A stretch of DNA of 64,000 nucleotides from Saccoglossus kowalevskii (Eukaryota; Hemichordata; Enteropneusta; Harrimaniidae), in NCBI RefSeq assembly GCF_000003605.2, contig NW_003145310.1, positions 1 to 64,000 of the forward strand, written 5' to 3'. The notes under the pieces are model-generated. The model did no database searches. It had not been told where the DNA came from and was given only the letters and a program-made list of their open reading frames with translations. The stretch's first letter is position 1; each line of letters starts with the position of its first letter. Below, one piece after another: positions 42,600-55,158 of this stretch. Both the position numbers and the translations under genes were made by a program.

Positions 42600-45250
42600 G
42601 GGTTCAAGTTTTGAGTGTCTGGAATTGGGTCGAGTTTTGTGTGTGTGAAATAGGGTCGAGTTTTGTGTGCCTGAAATAGGGTAGATGTTTGAGTGTCTGG
42701 AATGGGTTCAAGTTTTGAGTGTCTGGAATTGGGTCGAGTTTTGTGTGTCTGAAATAGGGTCGAGTTTTGTGTGCCTGAAATAGGGTAGATGTTTGAGTGT
42801 TGGAATGGGTTCAAGTTTTGAGTGTCTGGAATTGGGTCGAGTTTTGTGTGTCTGAAACAGGGTCGAGTTTTGTGTGCCTGAAATAGGGTACATGTTTGAG
42901 TGTTGGAATGGGTTCAATTTTTGAGTGTCTGGAATTGGGTCGAGTTTTGTGTGTCTGAAATAGGGTCGAGTTTTGTGTGCCTGAAATAGGGAAGATGTTT
43001 GAGTTTTGGAATGGGTTCAAGTTTTGAGTGTCTGGAATTGGGTCGAGTTTTGTGTGTCTGAAATAGGGTCGAGTTTTGTGTGCCTGAAATAGGGTAGATG
43101 TTTGAGTGTTGGAATGGGTTCAAGTTTTGAGTGTCTGGAATTGGGTCGAGTTTTGTGTGTCTGAAATAGGGTCGAGTTTTCTGTGTCTGAAATAGGGTAG
43201 ATGTTTGAGTGTTGGAATGGGTTCAAGTTTTGAGTGTCTGGAATTGGGTCGAGTTTTGTGTGTCTGAAATAGGGTCGAGTTTTGTGTGCCTGAAATAGGG
43301 TAGATGTTTGAGTGTCTGGAATGGGTTCAAGTTTTGAGTGTCTGGAATTGGGTCGAGTTTTGTGTGCCTGAAATAGAGTAGATGTTTGAGTGTTGGAATG
43401 GGTTCAAGTTTTGAGTGTCTGGAATTGGGTCGAGTTTTGTGTGTCTGAAATAGGGTCGAGTTTTGTGTGCCTGAAATAGGGTAGATGTTTGAGTGTTGGA
43501 ATGGGTTCAAGTTTTGAGTGTCTGGAATTGGGTCGAGTTTTGTGTGTCTGAAATAGGGTCGAGTTTTGTGTGTCTGAAATAGGGTAGATGTTTGAGTGTT
43601 GGAATGGGTTCAAGTTTTGAGTGTCTGGAATTGGGTCGAGTTTTGTGTGTCTGAAATAGGGTCGAGTTTTGTGTGCCTAAAATAGGGTAGATGTTTGAGT
43701 GTTGGAATGGGTTCAATTTTTGAGTGTCTGGAATTGGGTCGAGTTTTGTGTGTCTGAAATAGGGTCGAGTTTTGTGTGCCTGAAATAGGGTAGATGTTTG
43801 AGTGTTGGAATGGGTTCAAGTTTTGAGTGTCTGGAATTGGGTCGAGTTTTGTGTGCCTGAAATAGGGTAGATGTTTGAGTGTTGGAATGGGTTCAAGTTT
43901 TGAGTGTCTGGAATTGGGTTGAGTTTTGTGTGTCTGAAATAGGGTCGAGTTTTGTGTGTCTGAAATAGGGTAGATGTTTGAGTGTTGGAATGGGTTCAAG
44001 TTTTGAGTGTCTGGAATTGGGTCGAGTTTTGTGTGTCTGAAATAGGGTCGAGTTTTGTGTGCCTAAAATAGGGTAGATGTTTGAGTGTTGGAATGGGTTC
44101 AATTTTTGAGTGTCTGGAATTGGGTCGAGTTTTGTGTGTCTGAAATAGGGTCGAGTTTTGTGTGCCTGAAATAGGGTAGATGTTTGAGTGTTGGAATGGG
44201 TTCAAGTTTTGAGTGTCTGGAATAGGGTCGAGTTTTGTGTGCCTGAAATAGGGTAGATGTTTGAGTGTTGGAATGGGTTCAAGTTTTGAGTGTCTGGAAT
44301 TGGGTTGAGTTTTGTGTGTCTGAAATAGGGTCGAGTTTTGTGTGTATGAAATAGGGTAGATGTTTGAGTGTTGGAATGGGTTCAAGTTTTGAGTGTCTGG
44401 AATTGGGTCGAGTTTCGCGTGTCTGAAATAGGGTCGAGTTTTGTGTGCCTGAAATAGGGTAGATGTTTGAGTGTTGGAATGGGTTCAAGTTTTGAGTGTC
44501 TGGAATTGGGTCGAGTTTTGTGTGTCTGAAATAGGGTCGAGTTTTGTGTGCCTGAAATAGGGTAGATGTTTGAGTGTTGGAATGGGTTCAAGTTTTGAGT
44601 GTCTGGAATTGGGTCTAGTTTTGTGTGTCTGAAATAGGGTCGAGTTTTGTGTGCCTAAAATAGGGTAGATGTTTGAGTGTTGGAATGGGTTCAATTTTTG
44701 AGTGTCTGGAATTGGGTCGAGTTTTGTGTGTCTGAAATAGGGTCGAGTTTTGTGTGCCTGAAATAGGGAAGATGTTTGAGTTTTGGAATGGGTTCAAGTT
44801 TTGAGTGTCTGGAATTGGGTCGAGTTTTGTGTGTCTAAAATAGGGTCGAGTTTTGTGTGCCTGAAATAGGGTAGATGTTTGAGTGTTGGAATGGGTTCAA
44901 GTTTTGAGTGTCTGGAATTGGGTCGAGTTTTGTGTGTCTGAAATAGGGTCGAGTTTTGTGTGTTTCAAATAGGGTCGAGTTTTGTGTGCCTGAAATAGGG
45001 TAGATGTTTGAGTGTCTGGAATGGGTTCAAGTTTTGAGTGTCTGGAATTGGGTCGAGTTTTGTGTGTCTGAAATAGGGTAGATGTTTGAGTGTTGGAATG
45101 GGTTCAAGTTTTGAGTGTCTGGAATTGGGTCGAGTCTTGTGTGTCTGAAATAGGGTCGAGTTTTGTGTGTCTGAAATAGGGTAGATGTTTGAGTGTTGGA
45201 ATGGGTTCAAGTTTTGAGTGTCTGGAATTGGGTCGAGTTTTGTGTGTCTG
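42600..45250 (+). repeat. Regular 103 bp domain
   Basis: Gene-free. Steps of 103 bp run from 42.7 to 43.7 kb with GAAACAGGG, GGGTACATG, TTCAATTTTTGAG and GGGAAGATG as in the 2-6 kb domain. The 386 bp tandem duplication and the copy of 34.85-35.6 kb follow. Confidence 0.87.
43510..44281 (+). repeat. 386 bp tandem duplication
   Basis: 43,510-43,895 and 43,896-44,281 match at an offset of 386 bp (103+103+103+77), including CCTAAAATAGGG and TTCAATTTTTGAG. They differ by AATAGGGTCGAG against AATTGGGTCGAG in one A monomer and GTGTATG against GTGTCTG. Confidence 0.87.
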
Positions 45251-47063
45251 AAATAGGGTCGAGTTTTGTGTGTCTGAAATAGGGTAGATGTTTGAGTGTT
45301 GGAATGGGTTCAAGTTTTGAGTGTCTGGAATAGGGTCGAGTTTTGTGTGTCTGAAATAGGGTCGAGTTTTGTGTGCCTGAAATAGGGTAGATGTTTGAGT
45401 GTCTGGAATGGGTTCAAGTTTTGAGTGTCTGGTATTGGGTCGAGTTTTGTGTGCCTGAAATAGGGTAGATGTTTGAGTGTTGGAATGGGTTCAAGTTTTG
45501 AGTGTCTGGAATTGGGTCGAGTTTAGTGTGCCTGAAATAGGGTAGATGTTTGAGTGTTGGAATGGGTTCAAGTTTTGAGTGTCTGGAATTGGGTCGAGTT
45601 TTGGGTGTCTGAAATAGGGTCGAGTTTTGTGTGTCTGAAATAGGATCGAGTTTTGTGTGCCTGAAATAGGGTAGATGCTTGAGTGTTTAAATGGGTTCAA
45701 GTTTTGAGTGTCTGGAATTGGGTCGAGTTTTGTGTGTCTGAAATAGGGTCGAGTTTTGTGTGCCTGAAATAGGGTAGATGTTTGAGTGTCTGGAATGGGT
45801 TCAAGTTTTGAGTGTCTGGAATTGGGTCGAGTTTAGTGTGCCTGAAATAGGGTAGATGTTTGAGTGTTGGAATGGGTTCAAGTTTTGAGTGTCTAGAATT
45901 GGGTCGAGTTTTGTGTGTCTGAAATAGAGTCGAGTTTTGTGTGCCTGAAATAGGGTAGATGTTTGAGTGTCTGGAATGGGATCAAGTTTTGAGTGTCTGG
46001 AATTGGGTCGAGTTTTGTGTGCCTGAAATAGGGCAGATGTTTGAGTGTTGGAATGGGTTCAAGTTTTGAGTGTCTGGAATTGGGTCGAGTTTTGTGTGTC
46101 TGAAATAGGGCCGAGTTTTGTGTGCCTGAAATAGGGTAGATGTTTGAGTGTTGGAATAGGTTCAAGTTTTGAGTGTCTGGAATTGGGTCGAGTTTTGTGT
46201 GTCTGATATAGGGTCGAGTTTTGTGTGCCTGAAATAGGATAGATGTTTGAGTGTTGGAATGGGTTCAAGTTTTGAGTGTCTGGAATTGGGTCGAGTTTTG
46301 TGTGTCTGAAATAGGGTCGAGTTTTGTGTGCCTGAAATAGGGTAGATGTTTGAGTGTCTGGAATGAGTTCAAGTTTTGAGTGTCTGGAATTGGGTCGAGT
46401 TTTGTGTGTCTGAAATAGGGTCGAGTTTTGTGTGCCTGAAATAGGGTAGATGTTTGAGTGTCTGGAATGGGTTCAAGTATGAATGTCTGGAATTGGGTCG
46501 AGTTTTGTGTGCCTGAAATAGGGTAGATGTTTGAGTGTTGGAATGGGTTCAAGTTTTGAGTGTCTAGAATTGGGTCGAGTTTTGTGTGTCTGAAATAGGG
46601 TCGAGTTTTTTGTGCTTGAAATAGGGTAGATGTTTGAGTGTCTGGAATGGGTTCAAGTTTCGAGTGTCTGGAATTGGGTCGAGTTTTGTGTGTCTGAAAT
46701 AGGGTCGAGTTTTGTGTGCCTGAAATAGGGTAGATGTTTGAGTGTCTGGAATGAGTTCAAGTTTTGAGTGTCTGGAATTGGGTCGAGTTTTGTGTGTCTG
46801 AAATAGGGTCGAGTTTTGTGTGCCTGAAATAGGGTAGATGTTTGAGTGTTGGAATGGGTTCAAGTTTTGAGTGTCTAGAATTGGGTCGAGTTTTGTGTGT
46901 CTGAAATAGGGTCGAGTTTTGTGTGCCTGAAATAGGGTAGATGTTTGAGTGTCTGGAATGGGTTCAAGTTTTGCGTGTCTGGAATTGGGTCGAGTTTTGT
47001 GTGTCTGAAATAGGGTCGAGTTTTGTGTGCCTGAAATAGGGTAGATGTTTGAGTGTCTGGAAT
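45251..47063 (+). repeat. Mixed array with F variant and partial L
   Basis: Gene-free. About 45.0-46.3 kb matches 48.1-49.35 kb at an offset of 3075 bp and, from about 45.4 to 46.2 kb, 57.95-58.7 kb at 12540 bp; both carry F monomers. A partial L block (TCAAGTATGAATG, TCTAGAATT, TTTTTTGTGCTTG, AAGTTTCGAG) spans about 46.37-46.75 kb. Confidence 0.86.
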
Positions 47064-47450
47064 GGGATCAAGTTTTGAGTGTCTGGAATTGGGTTGAGTT
47101 TTGTGTGCCTGAAATAGCGTAGATGTTTGAGTGTTGGAATGGGTTCAAGTTTTGAGTGTCTGGAATTGGGTCGAATTTTGTGTGTCTGAAATAGGGTCGA
47201 GTTTTGTGTGTCTGAAATAGGGTCGAGTTTTGTGTGCCTGAAATAGGGTAGATGTTTGAGTGTCTGGAATGGGTTCAAGTTTTGAGTGTCTGGAATTGGG
47301 TGGAGTTTTGTGTGCCAGAAATAGGGTAGATGTTTGAGTGTTGGAATAGGTTCAAGTTTTGAGTGTCTGGAATTGGGTCGAGTTTTGTAGGTCTGAAATA
47401 GAGTCGAGTTTTTTGTGTCTGAAATAGGGTAGATGTTTGAGTGTTGGAAT
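47064..47450 (+). repeat. K block, copy 11
   Basis: 387 bp in reference order. No L follows; the next 0.9 kb matches the five-monomer region at 50.7-51.57 kb. Confidence 0.9.
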
Positions 47451-49543
47451 GGGTTCAAGTTTTGAGTGTCTGGAATTGGGTCGAGTTTTGTGTGTCTGAA
47501 ATAGGGTCGAGTTTTGTGTGCCTGAAATAGGGTAGATGTTTGAGTGTCTGGAATGGGTTCAAGTTTTGAGTGTCTGGAATTGGGTCGAGTTTTGTGTGCC
47601 TGAAATAGGGTAGATGTTTGAGTGTTGGAATGGGTTCAAGTTTTGAGTGTCTGGAAATGGATCGAGTTTTGTGTGTCTGAAATAGGGTCGAGTTTTGTGT
47701 GCCTGAAATAGGGTAGATGTTTGAGTGTTGGAATGGGTTCAAGTTTTGAGTGTCTGGAATTGGGTCGAGTTTTGTGTGTCTGAAATAGGATCGAGTTTTG
47801 TGTGCCTGAAATAGGGTAGATGTTTGAGTGTCTGGAATGGGTTCAAGTTTTGAGTGTCTGGAATTGGATCGAGTTTTGTGTGTCTGAAATAGGGTCGAGT
47901 TTTGTGTGTCTGAAATAGGGTCGAGTTTTGTGTGCCTGAAATAGGGTAGATGTTTGAGTGTTGGAATTGGTTCAAGTTTTGAGTGTCTGGAATTGGGTCG
48001 AGTTTTGTGTGTCTGAAATAGGGTCGAGTTTTGTGTGTCTGAAATAGGGTCGAGTTTTGTGTGCCTGAAATAGGGTAGATGTTTGAGTGTCTGGAATGGG
48101 TTCAAGTTTTGAGTGTCTGGAATTGGGTCGAGTTTTGTGTGTCTGAAATAGGGTAGATGTTTGAGTGTTGGAATGGGTTCAAGTTTTGAGTGTCTGGAAT
48201 TGGGTCGAGTTTTGTGTGTCTGAAATAGGGTCGAGTTTTGTGTGTCTGAAATAGGGTAGATGTTTGAGTGTTGGAATGGGTTCAAGTTTTGAGTGTCTGG
48301 AATTGGGTCGAGTTTTGTGTGTCTGAAATAGGGTCGAGTTTTGTGTGTCTGAAATAGGGTAGATGTTTGAGTGTTGGAATGGGTTCAAGTTTTGAGTGTC
48401 TGGAATAGGGTCGAGTTTTGTGTGTCTGAAATAGGGTCGCGTTTTGTGTGCCTGAAATAGGGTAGATGTTTGAGTGTCTGGAATGGGTTCAAGTTTTGAG
48501 TGTCTGGTATTGGGTCGAGTTTTGTGTGCCTGAAATAGGATAGATGTTTGAGTGTTGGAATGGGTTCAAGTTTTGAGTGTCTGGAATTGGGTCGAGTTTA
48601 GTGTGCCTGAAATAGGGTAGATGTTTGAGTGTTGGAATGGGTTCAAGTTTTGAGTGTCTGGAATTGGGTCGAGTTTTGTGTGTCTGAAATAGGGTCGAGT
48701 TTTGTGTGTCTGAAATAGGATCGAGTTTTGTGTGCCTGAAATAGGGTAGATGCTTGAGTGTTTAAATGGGTTCAAGTTTTGAGTGTCTGGAATTGGGTCG
48801 AGTTTTGTGTGTCTGAAATAGGGTCGAGTTTTGTGTGCCTGAAATAGGGTAGATGTTTGAGTGTCTGGAATGGGTTCAAGTTTTGAGTGTCTGGAATTGG
48901 GTCGAGTTTAGTGTGCCTGAAATAGGGTAGATGTTTGAGTGTTGGAATGGGTTCAAGTTTTGAGTGTCTAGAATTGGGTCGAGTTTTGTGTGTCTGAAAT
49001 AGGGTCGAGTTTTGTGTGCCTGAAATAGGGTAGATGTTTGAGTGTCTGGAATGGGTTCAAGTTTTGAGTGTCTGGAATTGGGTCGAGTTTTGTGTGCCTG
49101 AAATAGGGCAGATGTTTGAGTGTTGGAATGGGTTCAAGTTTTGAGTGTCTGGAATTGGGTCGAGTTTTGTGTGTCTGAAATAGGGCCGAGTTTTGTGTGC
49201 CTGAAATAGGGTAGATGTTTGAGTGTTGGAATAGGTTCAAGTTTTGAGTGTCTGGAATTGGGTCGAGTTTTGTGTGTCTGAAATAGGGTCGAGTTTTGTG
49301 TGCCTGAAATAGGGTAGATGTTTGAGTGTTGGAATGGGTTCAAGTTTTGAGTGTCTAGAATTGGGTCGAGTTTTGTGTGTCTGAAATAGGGTCGAGTTTT
49401 GTGTGCCTGAAATAGGGTAGATGTTTGAGTGTCTGGAATGGGTTCAAGTTTTGAGTGTCTGGAATTGGGTCGAGTTTTGTGTGTCTGAAATAGGGTCGAG
49501 TTTTGTGTGCCTGAAATAGGGTAGATGTTTGAGTGTCTGGAAT
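47451..49543 (+). repeat. Mixed array, two long-range copies
   Basis: Gene-free. 47.5-48.2 kb matches 50.8-51.5 kb (offset 3285) and 7.73-8.22 kb (offset 39751 back). From 48.1 kb it is the 3075 bp copy of 45.0-46.3 kb, including F at 48,749. From 48.95 kb it joins the 25802 bp copy of 23.15-24.39 kb. Confidence 0.86.
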
Positions 49544-49930
49544 GGGATCAAGTTTTGAGTGTCTGGAATTGGGTTGAGTTTTGTGTGCCTGAAATAGCGT
49601 AGATGTTTGAGTGTTGGAATGGGTTCAAGTTTTGAGTGTCTGGAATTGGGTCGAATTTTGTGTGTCTGAAATAGGGTCGAGTTTTGTGTGTCTGAAATAG
49701 GGTCGAGTTTTGTGTGCCTGAAATAGGGTAGATGTTTGAGTGTCTGGAATGGGTTCAAGTTTTGAGTGTCTCGAATTGGGTGGAGTTTTGTGTGCCAGAA
49801 ATAGGGTAGATGTTTGAGTGTTGGAATAGGTTCAAGTTTTGAGTGTCTGGAATTGGGTCGAGTTTTGTAGGTCTGAAATAGAGTCGAGATTTTTGTGTCT
49901 GAAATAGGGTAGATGTTTGAGTGTTGGAAT
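49544..49930 (+). repeat. K block, copy 12
   Basis: 387 bp with TCTCGAATT and GAGTCGAGATTTTTG, as in the K at 23,742. A partial L (49,931 to about 50,190) follows. Confidence 0.9.
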
Positions 49931-50215
49931 GGGTTCAAGTTTTGAGTGTCTGGAATTGGGTCGAGTTTTGTGTGTGTGAAATAGGGTCGAGTTTTGTGTG
50001 CCTGAAATAGGGTAGATGTTTGAGTGTCTGGAATGGGTTCAAGTTTTGAGTTTCTGGAATTGGGTCGAGTTTTGTGTGTCTGAAATAGGGTCGAGTTTTG
50101 TGTGCCTGAAATAGGGTAGATGTTTGAGTGTCTGGAATGGGTTCAAGTATGAGTGTCTGGAATTGGGTCGAGTTTTGTGTGCCTGAAATAGGGTAGATAT
50201 TTGAGTGTCTGGAAT

Positions 50216-50477
50216 GGGTTCATGTTTTGGGTGTCTGGAATTGGATCGAGTTTTGTGTGTCTGAAATAGGGTCGAGTTTTGTGTGCCTGAAATAGGGTAG
50301 ATGTTTGAGTGTCTGGAATGGGTTCAAGTTTTGAGTGTCTAGAATTGGGTCGAGTTTTGTGTGTCTGAAATAAGGTCGAGTTTTGTGTGCCTGAAATAGG
50401 GTCGAGTTTTGTGTGTCTGAAATAGGGTAGATGTTTGAGTGTCTGGAATGGGTTCATGTTTTGAGTGTCTGGAATTG
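50216..50477 (+). repeat. Partial M block
   Basis: Starts with TTCATGTTTTGGGTG, GGATCGAG, TCTAGAATT and AATAAGGTCGAG as in M, directly after a truncated L. It lacks the GAGTGCCTGG change, and the GAGTTTTCTGTG end of M is replaced by extra B/C monomers. Confidence 0.85.
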
Positions 50478-51598
50478 GGTCGAGTTTTGTGTGACTGAAA
50501 TAGGGTCGAGTTTTGTGTGTCTGAAATAGGGTCGAGTTTTGTGTGCCTGAAATAGGGTCGAGTTTTGTATGTCTGAAATAGGGTAGATGTTTGAGTGTTG
50601 GAATGGGTTCAAATTTTGAGTGTCTAGAATTGGGTCGAGTTTTGTGTGTCTGAAATAGGGTCGAGTTTTGTGTGCCTGAAATAGGGTAGATGTTTGAGTG
50701 TCTGGAATGGGTTCAAGTTTCGAGTGTCTGGAATTGGGTCGAGTTTTGTGTGTCTGAAATAGGGTCGAGTTTTGTGTGCCTGAAATAGGGTAGATGTTTG
50801 AGTGTCTGGAATGGGTTCAAGTTTTGAGTGTCTGGAATTGGGTCGAGTTTTGTGTGTCTGAAATAGGGTCGAGTTTTGTGTTCCTGAAATAGGGTAGATG
50901 TTTGAGTGTCTGGAATGGGATCAAGTTTTGAGTGTCTGGAATTGGATCGAGTTTTGTGTGTCTGAAATAGGGTCGAGTTTTGTGTGCCTGAAATAGGGTA
51001 GATGTTTGAGTGTTGGAATGGGTTCAAGTTTTGAGTGTCTGGAATTGGGTCGAGTTTTGTGTGTCTGAAATAGGATCGAGTTTTGTGTGCCTGAAATAGG
51101 GTAGATGTTTGAGTGTCTGGAATGGGTTCAAGTTTTGAGTGTCTGGAATTGGATCGAGTTTTGTGTGTCTGAAATAGGGTCGAGTTTTGTGTGTCTGAAA
51201 TAGGGTCGAGTTTTGTGTGCCTGAAATAGGGTAGATGTTTGAGTGTTGGAATTGGTTCAAGTTTTGAGTGTCTGGAATTGGGTCGAGTTTTGTGTGTCTG
51301 AAATAGGGTCGAGTTTTGTGTGTCTGAAATAGGGTCGAGTTTTGTGTGCCTGAAATAGGGTAGATGTTTGAGTGTCTGGAATGGGTTCAAGTTTTGAGTG
51401 TCTGGAATTGGGTCGAGTTTTGTGTGTCTGAAATAGGGTAGATGTTTGAGTGTTGGAATGGGTTCAAGTTTTGAGTGTCTGGAATTGGGTCGAGTTTTGT
51501 GTGTCTGAAATAGGGTCGAGTTTTGTGTGTCTGAAATAGGGTAGATGTTTGAGTGTTGGAATGGGTTCAAGTTTTGAGTGTCTGGAATTGGGTCGAGT
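50478..51598 (+). repeat. Mixed array, five-monomer units
   Basis: Gene-free. The part from about 50.8 kb is a copy of 47.5-48.28 kb (offset 3285). It ends at 51,598-51,605 where a run of five T (GAGTTTTTGTG) marks the joint with the next copy. Confidence 0.85.
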
Positions 51599-52986
51599 TT
51601 TTGTGTGTCTGAAATAGGGTCGAGTTTTGTGTGCCTGAAATTGGGTAGATGTTTGAGTGTCTGGAATGCGTTAAAGTTTTGAGTGTCTGGAATTGGGTCG
51701 AGTTTTGTGTGTCTGAAATAGGGTCCAGTTTTGTGTGCCTGAAATAGGGTAGATGTTTGAGTGTCGGAATGGGTTCAAGTTTTGAGTGTCTGGAATTGGG
51801 TCGAGTTTTGTTTGTCTGAAATAGGGTCGAGTTTTGTGTGCCTGAAATAGGGTAGATGTTTGAGTGTCTGGAATGGGTTCAAGGTTTGAGTGTCTGGAAT
51901 TGGTTCGAGTTTTGTGTGACTAAAATAGGGTAGATGTTTGAGTGTTGGAATGGGTTCAAGTTTTGAGTGTCTGGAATTGGGTCGAGTTTTGTGTGTCTGA
52001 AATAGGGTCGAGTTATGTGTGTCTGAAATAGGGTAGATGTTGAGTGTTGGAATGGGTTCAAGTTTTGAGTGTCTGGAATTGGGTCGAGTTTTGTGTGTCT
52101 GAAACAGGGTCGAGTTTTGTGTGCCTGAAATAGGGTAGATGTTTGAGTGTTGGAATGGGTTCAAGTTTTGAGTGTCTGGAATTTGGTCCAGTTTTGTGTG
52201 TCTGAAATAGGGTCGAGTTTTGTGTGTCTGAAATAGGGTAGATGTTTGAGTGTTGGAATGGGTTCAAGTTTTGAGTGTCTGGAATTGGGTCGAGATTTGT
52301 GTGCCTGAAATAGGGTAGATGTTTGAGTGTTGGAATGGGTTCAAGTTTTGAGTGTCTGGAATTGGGTCGAGTTTTGTGTGTCTGAAATAGGGTCGAGTTT
52401 TGTGTGCCTGAAATAGGGTAGATGTTTGAGTGTTGGAATGGGTTCAAGTTTTGAGTGTCTGGAATTGGGTCGAGTTTTGTGTGTCTGAAACAGGGTCGAG
52501 TTTTGTGTGCCTGAAATAGGGTACATGTTTGAGTGTTGGAATGGGTTCAATTTTTGAGTGTCTGGAATTGGGTCGAGTTTTGTGTGTCTGAAATAGGGTC
52601 GAGTTTTGTGTGCCTGAAATAGGGAAGATGTTTGAGTTTTGGAATGGGTTCAAGTTTTGAGTGTCTGGAATTGGGTCGAGTTTTGTGTGTCTGAAATAGG
52701 GTCGAGTTTTGTGTGCCTGAAATAGGGTAGATGTTTGAGTGTTGGAATGGGTTCAAGTTTTGAGTGTCTGGAATTGGGTCGAGTTTTGTGTGTCTGAAAT
52801 AGGGTCGAGTTTTCTGTGTCTGAAATAGGGTAGATGTTTGAGTGTTGGAATGGGTTCAAGTTTTGAGTGTCTGGAATTGGGTCGAGTTTTGTGTGTCTGA
52901 AATAGGGTCGAGTTTTGTGTGCCTGAAATAGGGTAGATGTTTGAGTGTCTGGAATGGGTTCAAGTTTTGAGTGTCTGGAATTGGGT
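51599..52986 (+). repeat. Copy of 1.32-2.73 kb (offset 50256)
   Basis: Tracks the left end from GAAATTGGG through GGGTCCAG, GTGTCGGAATGGG (51,762), GTTATGTG, the one-base-short GATGTTGAG, GGTCCAG, TCGAGATTTG, GAAACAGGG, GGGTACATG and GGGAAGATG for about 1.4 kb. GGAATGCGTTAAAG is shared with the 17.1 kb copy only, so this segment descends from a 17 kb-like copy for at least its left part. Confidence 0.9.
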
Positions 52987-53941
52987 CGAGTTTTGTGTGC
53001 CTGAAATAGAGTAGATGTTTGAGTGTTGGAATGGGTTCAAGTTTTGAGTGTCTGGAATTGGGTCGAGTTTTGTGTGTCTGAAATAGGGTCGAGTTTTGTG
53101 TGCCTGAAATAGGGTAGATGTTTGAGTGTTGGAATGGGTTCATTGTTTTGAGTGTCTGGAATTGGGTCGAGTTTTGTGTGTCTGAAATAGGGTCGAGTTT
53201 TCTGTGTCTGAAATAGGGTAGATGTTTGAGTGTTGGAATGGGTTCAAGTTTTGAGTGTCTGGAATTGGGTCGAGTTTTGTGTGTCTGAAATAGGGTTGAA
53301 TTTTGTGTGCCTGAAATAGGGTAGATGTTTGAGTGTCTGGAATGGGTTCAAGTTTTGAGTGTCTGGAATTGGGACGAGTTTTGTGTGCCTGAAATAGGGT
53401 AGATGTTTGAGTGTTGGAATGGGTTCATGTTTTGAGTGTCTGGAATTGGGTCGAGTTTTGTGTATCTGAAATAGGGTCGAGTTTTGTGTGCCTGAAATAG
53501 GGTCGAGTTTTGAGTGTTGGAATGGGTTCAAGTTTTGTGTGTCTGAAATTGGGTCGAGTTTTGTGTGTCTGAAATAGGGTCGAGTTTTGTATGTCTGAAA
53601 TAGGGTAGATGTTTGAGTGTCTGGAATGGGTTCAAATTTTGAGTGTCTAGAATTGGGTCGAGTTTTTGTGTGTCTGAAATAGGGTCGAGTTTTGTGTGCC
53701 TGAAATAGGGTAGATGTTTTGAGTGTCTGGAATGGGTTCAAGTTTCGAGTGTCTGGAATTGGGTCGAGTTTTGTGTGTCTGAAATAGGGTCGAGTTTTGT
53801 GTGCCTGAAATAGGGTAGATGTTTGAGTGTCTGGAATGGGTTCAAGTTTTGAGTGTCTGGAATTGGGTCGAGTTTTGTGTGTCTGAAATAGGGTCGAGTT
53901 TTGTGTGCCTGAAATAGGGTAGATGTTTGAGTGTCTGGAAT
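52987..53941 (+). repeat. Mixed array with hybrid monomers and indels
   Basis: Gene-free. It contains a C/D hybrid (53,500, GGGTCGAGTTTTGAGTGTTGG in sense), an A/B hybrid (53,524) and one-base insertions at 53,143 (TTCATTGTTTTG), 53,663 (GAGTTTTTGTG) and 53,714 (GATGTTTTGAG). It is one of the most disordered stretches of the array. Confidence 0.83.
53500..53523 (+). repeat. C/D hybrid monomer
   Basis: 24 bp: opens as B/C (GGGTCGAG) and closes as D (GAGTGTTGGAAT). A second identical hybrid starts at 60,357. Confidence 0.87.
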
Positions 53942-54329
53942 GGGATCAAGTTTTGAGTGTCTGGAATTGGGTTGAGTTTTGTGTGCCTGAAATAGCGTAG
54001 ATGTTTGAGTGTTGGAATGGGTTCAAGTTTTGAGTGTCTGGAATTGGGTCGAATTTTGTGTGTCTGAAATAGGGTCGAGTTTTGTGTGTCTGAAATAGGG
54101 TCGAGTTTTGTGTGCCTGAAATAGGGTAGATGTTTTGAGTGTCTGGAATGGGTTCAAGTTTTGAGTGTCTGGAATTGGGTGGAGTTTTGTGTGCCAGAAA
54201 TAGGGTAGATGTTTGAGTGTTGGAATAGGTTCAAGTTTTGAGTGTCTGGAATTGGGTCGAGTTTTGTAGGTCTGAAATAGAGTCGAGTTTTTTGTGTCTG
54301 AAATAGGGTAGATGTTTGAGTGTTGGAAT
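53942..54329 (+). repeat. K block, copy 13
   Basis: 388 bp, one more than usual because D' reads GATGTTTTGAG (54,129). Otherwise in reference order. It heads the second complete K-L-M compound, which matches 20,199-21,590 at an offset of 33744. Confidence 0.9.
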
Positions 54330-54821
54330 GGGTTCAAGTTTTGAGTGTCTGCAATTGGGTCGAGTTTTGTGTGTGTGAAATAGGGTCGAGTTTTGTGTGC
54401 CTGAAATAGGGTAGATGTTTGAGTGTCTGGAATGGGTTCAAGTTTTGAGTTTCTGGAATTGGGTCGAGTTTTGTGTGTCTGAAATAGGGTCGAGTTTTGT
54501 GTGCCTGAAATAGGGTAGATGTTTGAGTGTCTGGAATGGGTTCAAGTATGAGTGTCTGGAATTGGGTCGAGTTTTGTGTGCCTGAAATAGGGTAGATGTT
54601 TGAGTGTTGGAATGGGTTCAAGTTTTGAGTGTCTAGAATTGGGTCGAGTTTTGTGTGTCTGAAATAGGGTCGAGTTTTTTGTGCTTGAAATAGGGTAGAT
54701 GTTTGAGTGTCTGGAATGGGTTCAAGTTTCGAGTGTCTGGAATTGGGTCGAGTTTTGTGTGTCTGATATAGGGTCGAGTTTTGTGTGCCTGAAATAGGGT
54801 AGATGTTTGAGTGTCTGGAAT
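54330..54821 (+). repeat. L block, copy 7
   Basis: 492 bp with full marker order. TCTGCAATT in its first A is shared with the L at 17,714, linking this compound to both earlier M-bearing ones. Confidence 0.9.
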
Positions 54822-55158
54822 GGGTTCATGTTTTGGGTGTCTGGAATTGGATCGAGTTTTGTGTGTCTGAAATAGGGTCGAGTTTTGTGTGCCTGAAATA
54901 GGGTAGATGTTTGAGTGCCTGGAATGGGTTCAAGTTTTGAGTGTCTAGAATTGGGTCGAGTTTTGTGTGTCTGAAATAAGGTCGAGTTTTGTGTGCCTGA
55001 AATAGGGTCGAGTTTTGTGTGTCTGAAATAGGGTAGATGTTTGAGTGTCTGGAATGGGTTCATGTTTTGAGTGTCTGGAATTGGGTCGAGTTTTGTGTGT
55101 CTGAAATAGGGTCGAGTTTTCTGTGTCTGAAATAGGGTAGATGTTTGAGTGTTGGAAT
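54822..55158 (+). repeat. M block, copy 3
   Basis: 337 bp, same order as 21,078-21,414. Confidence 0.9.
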
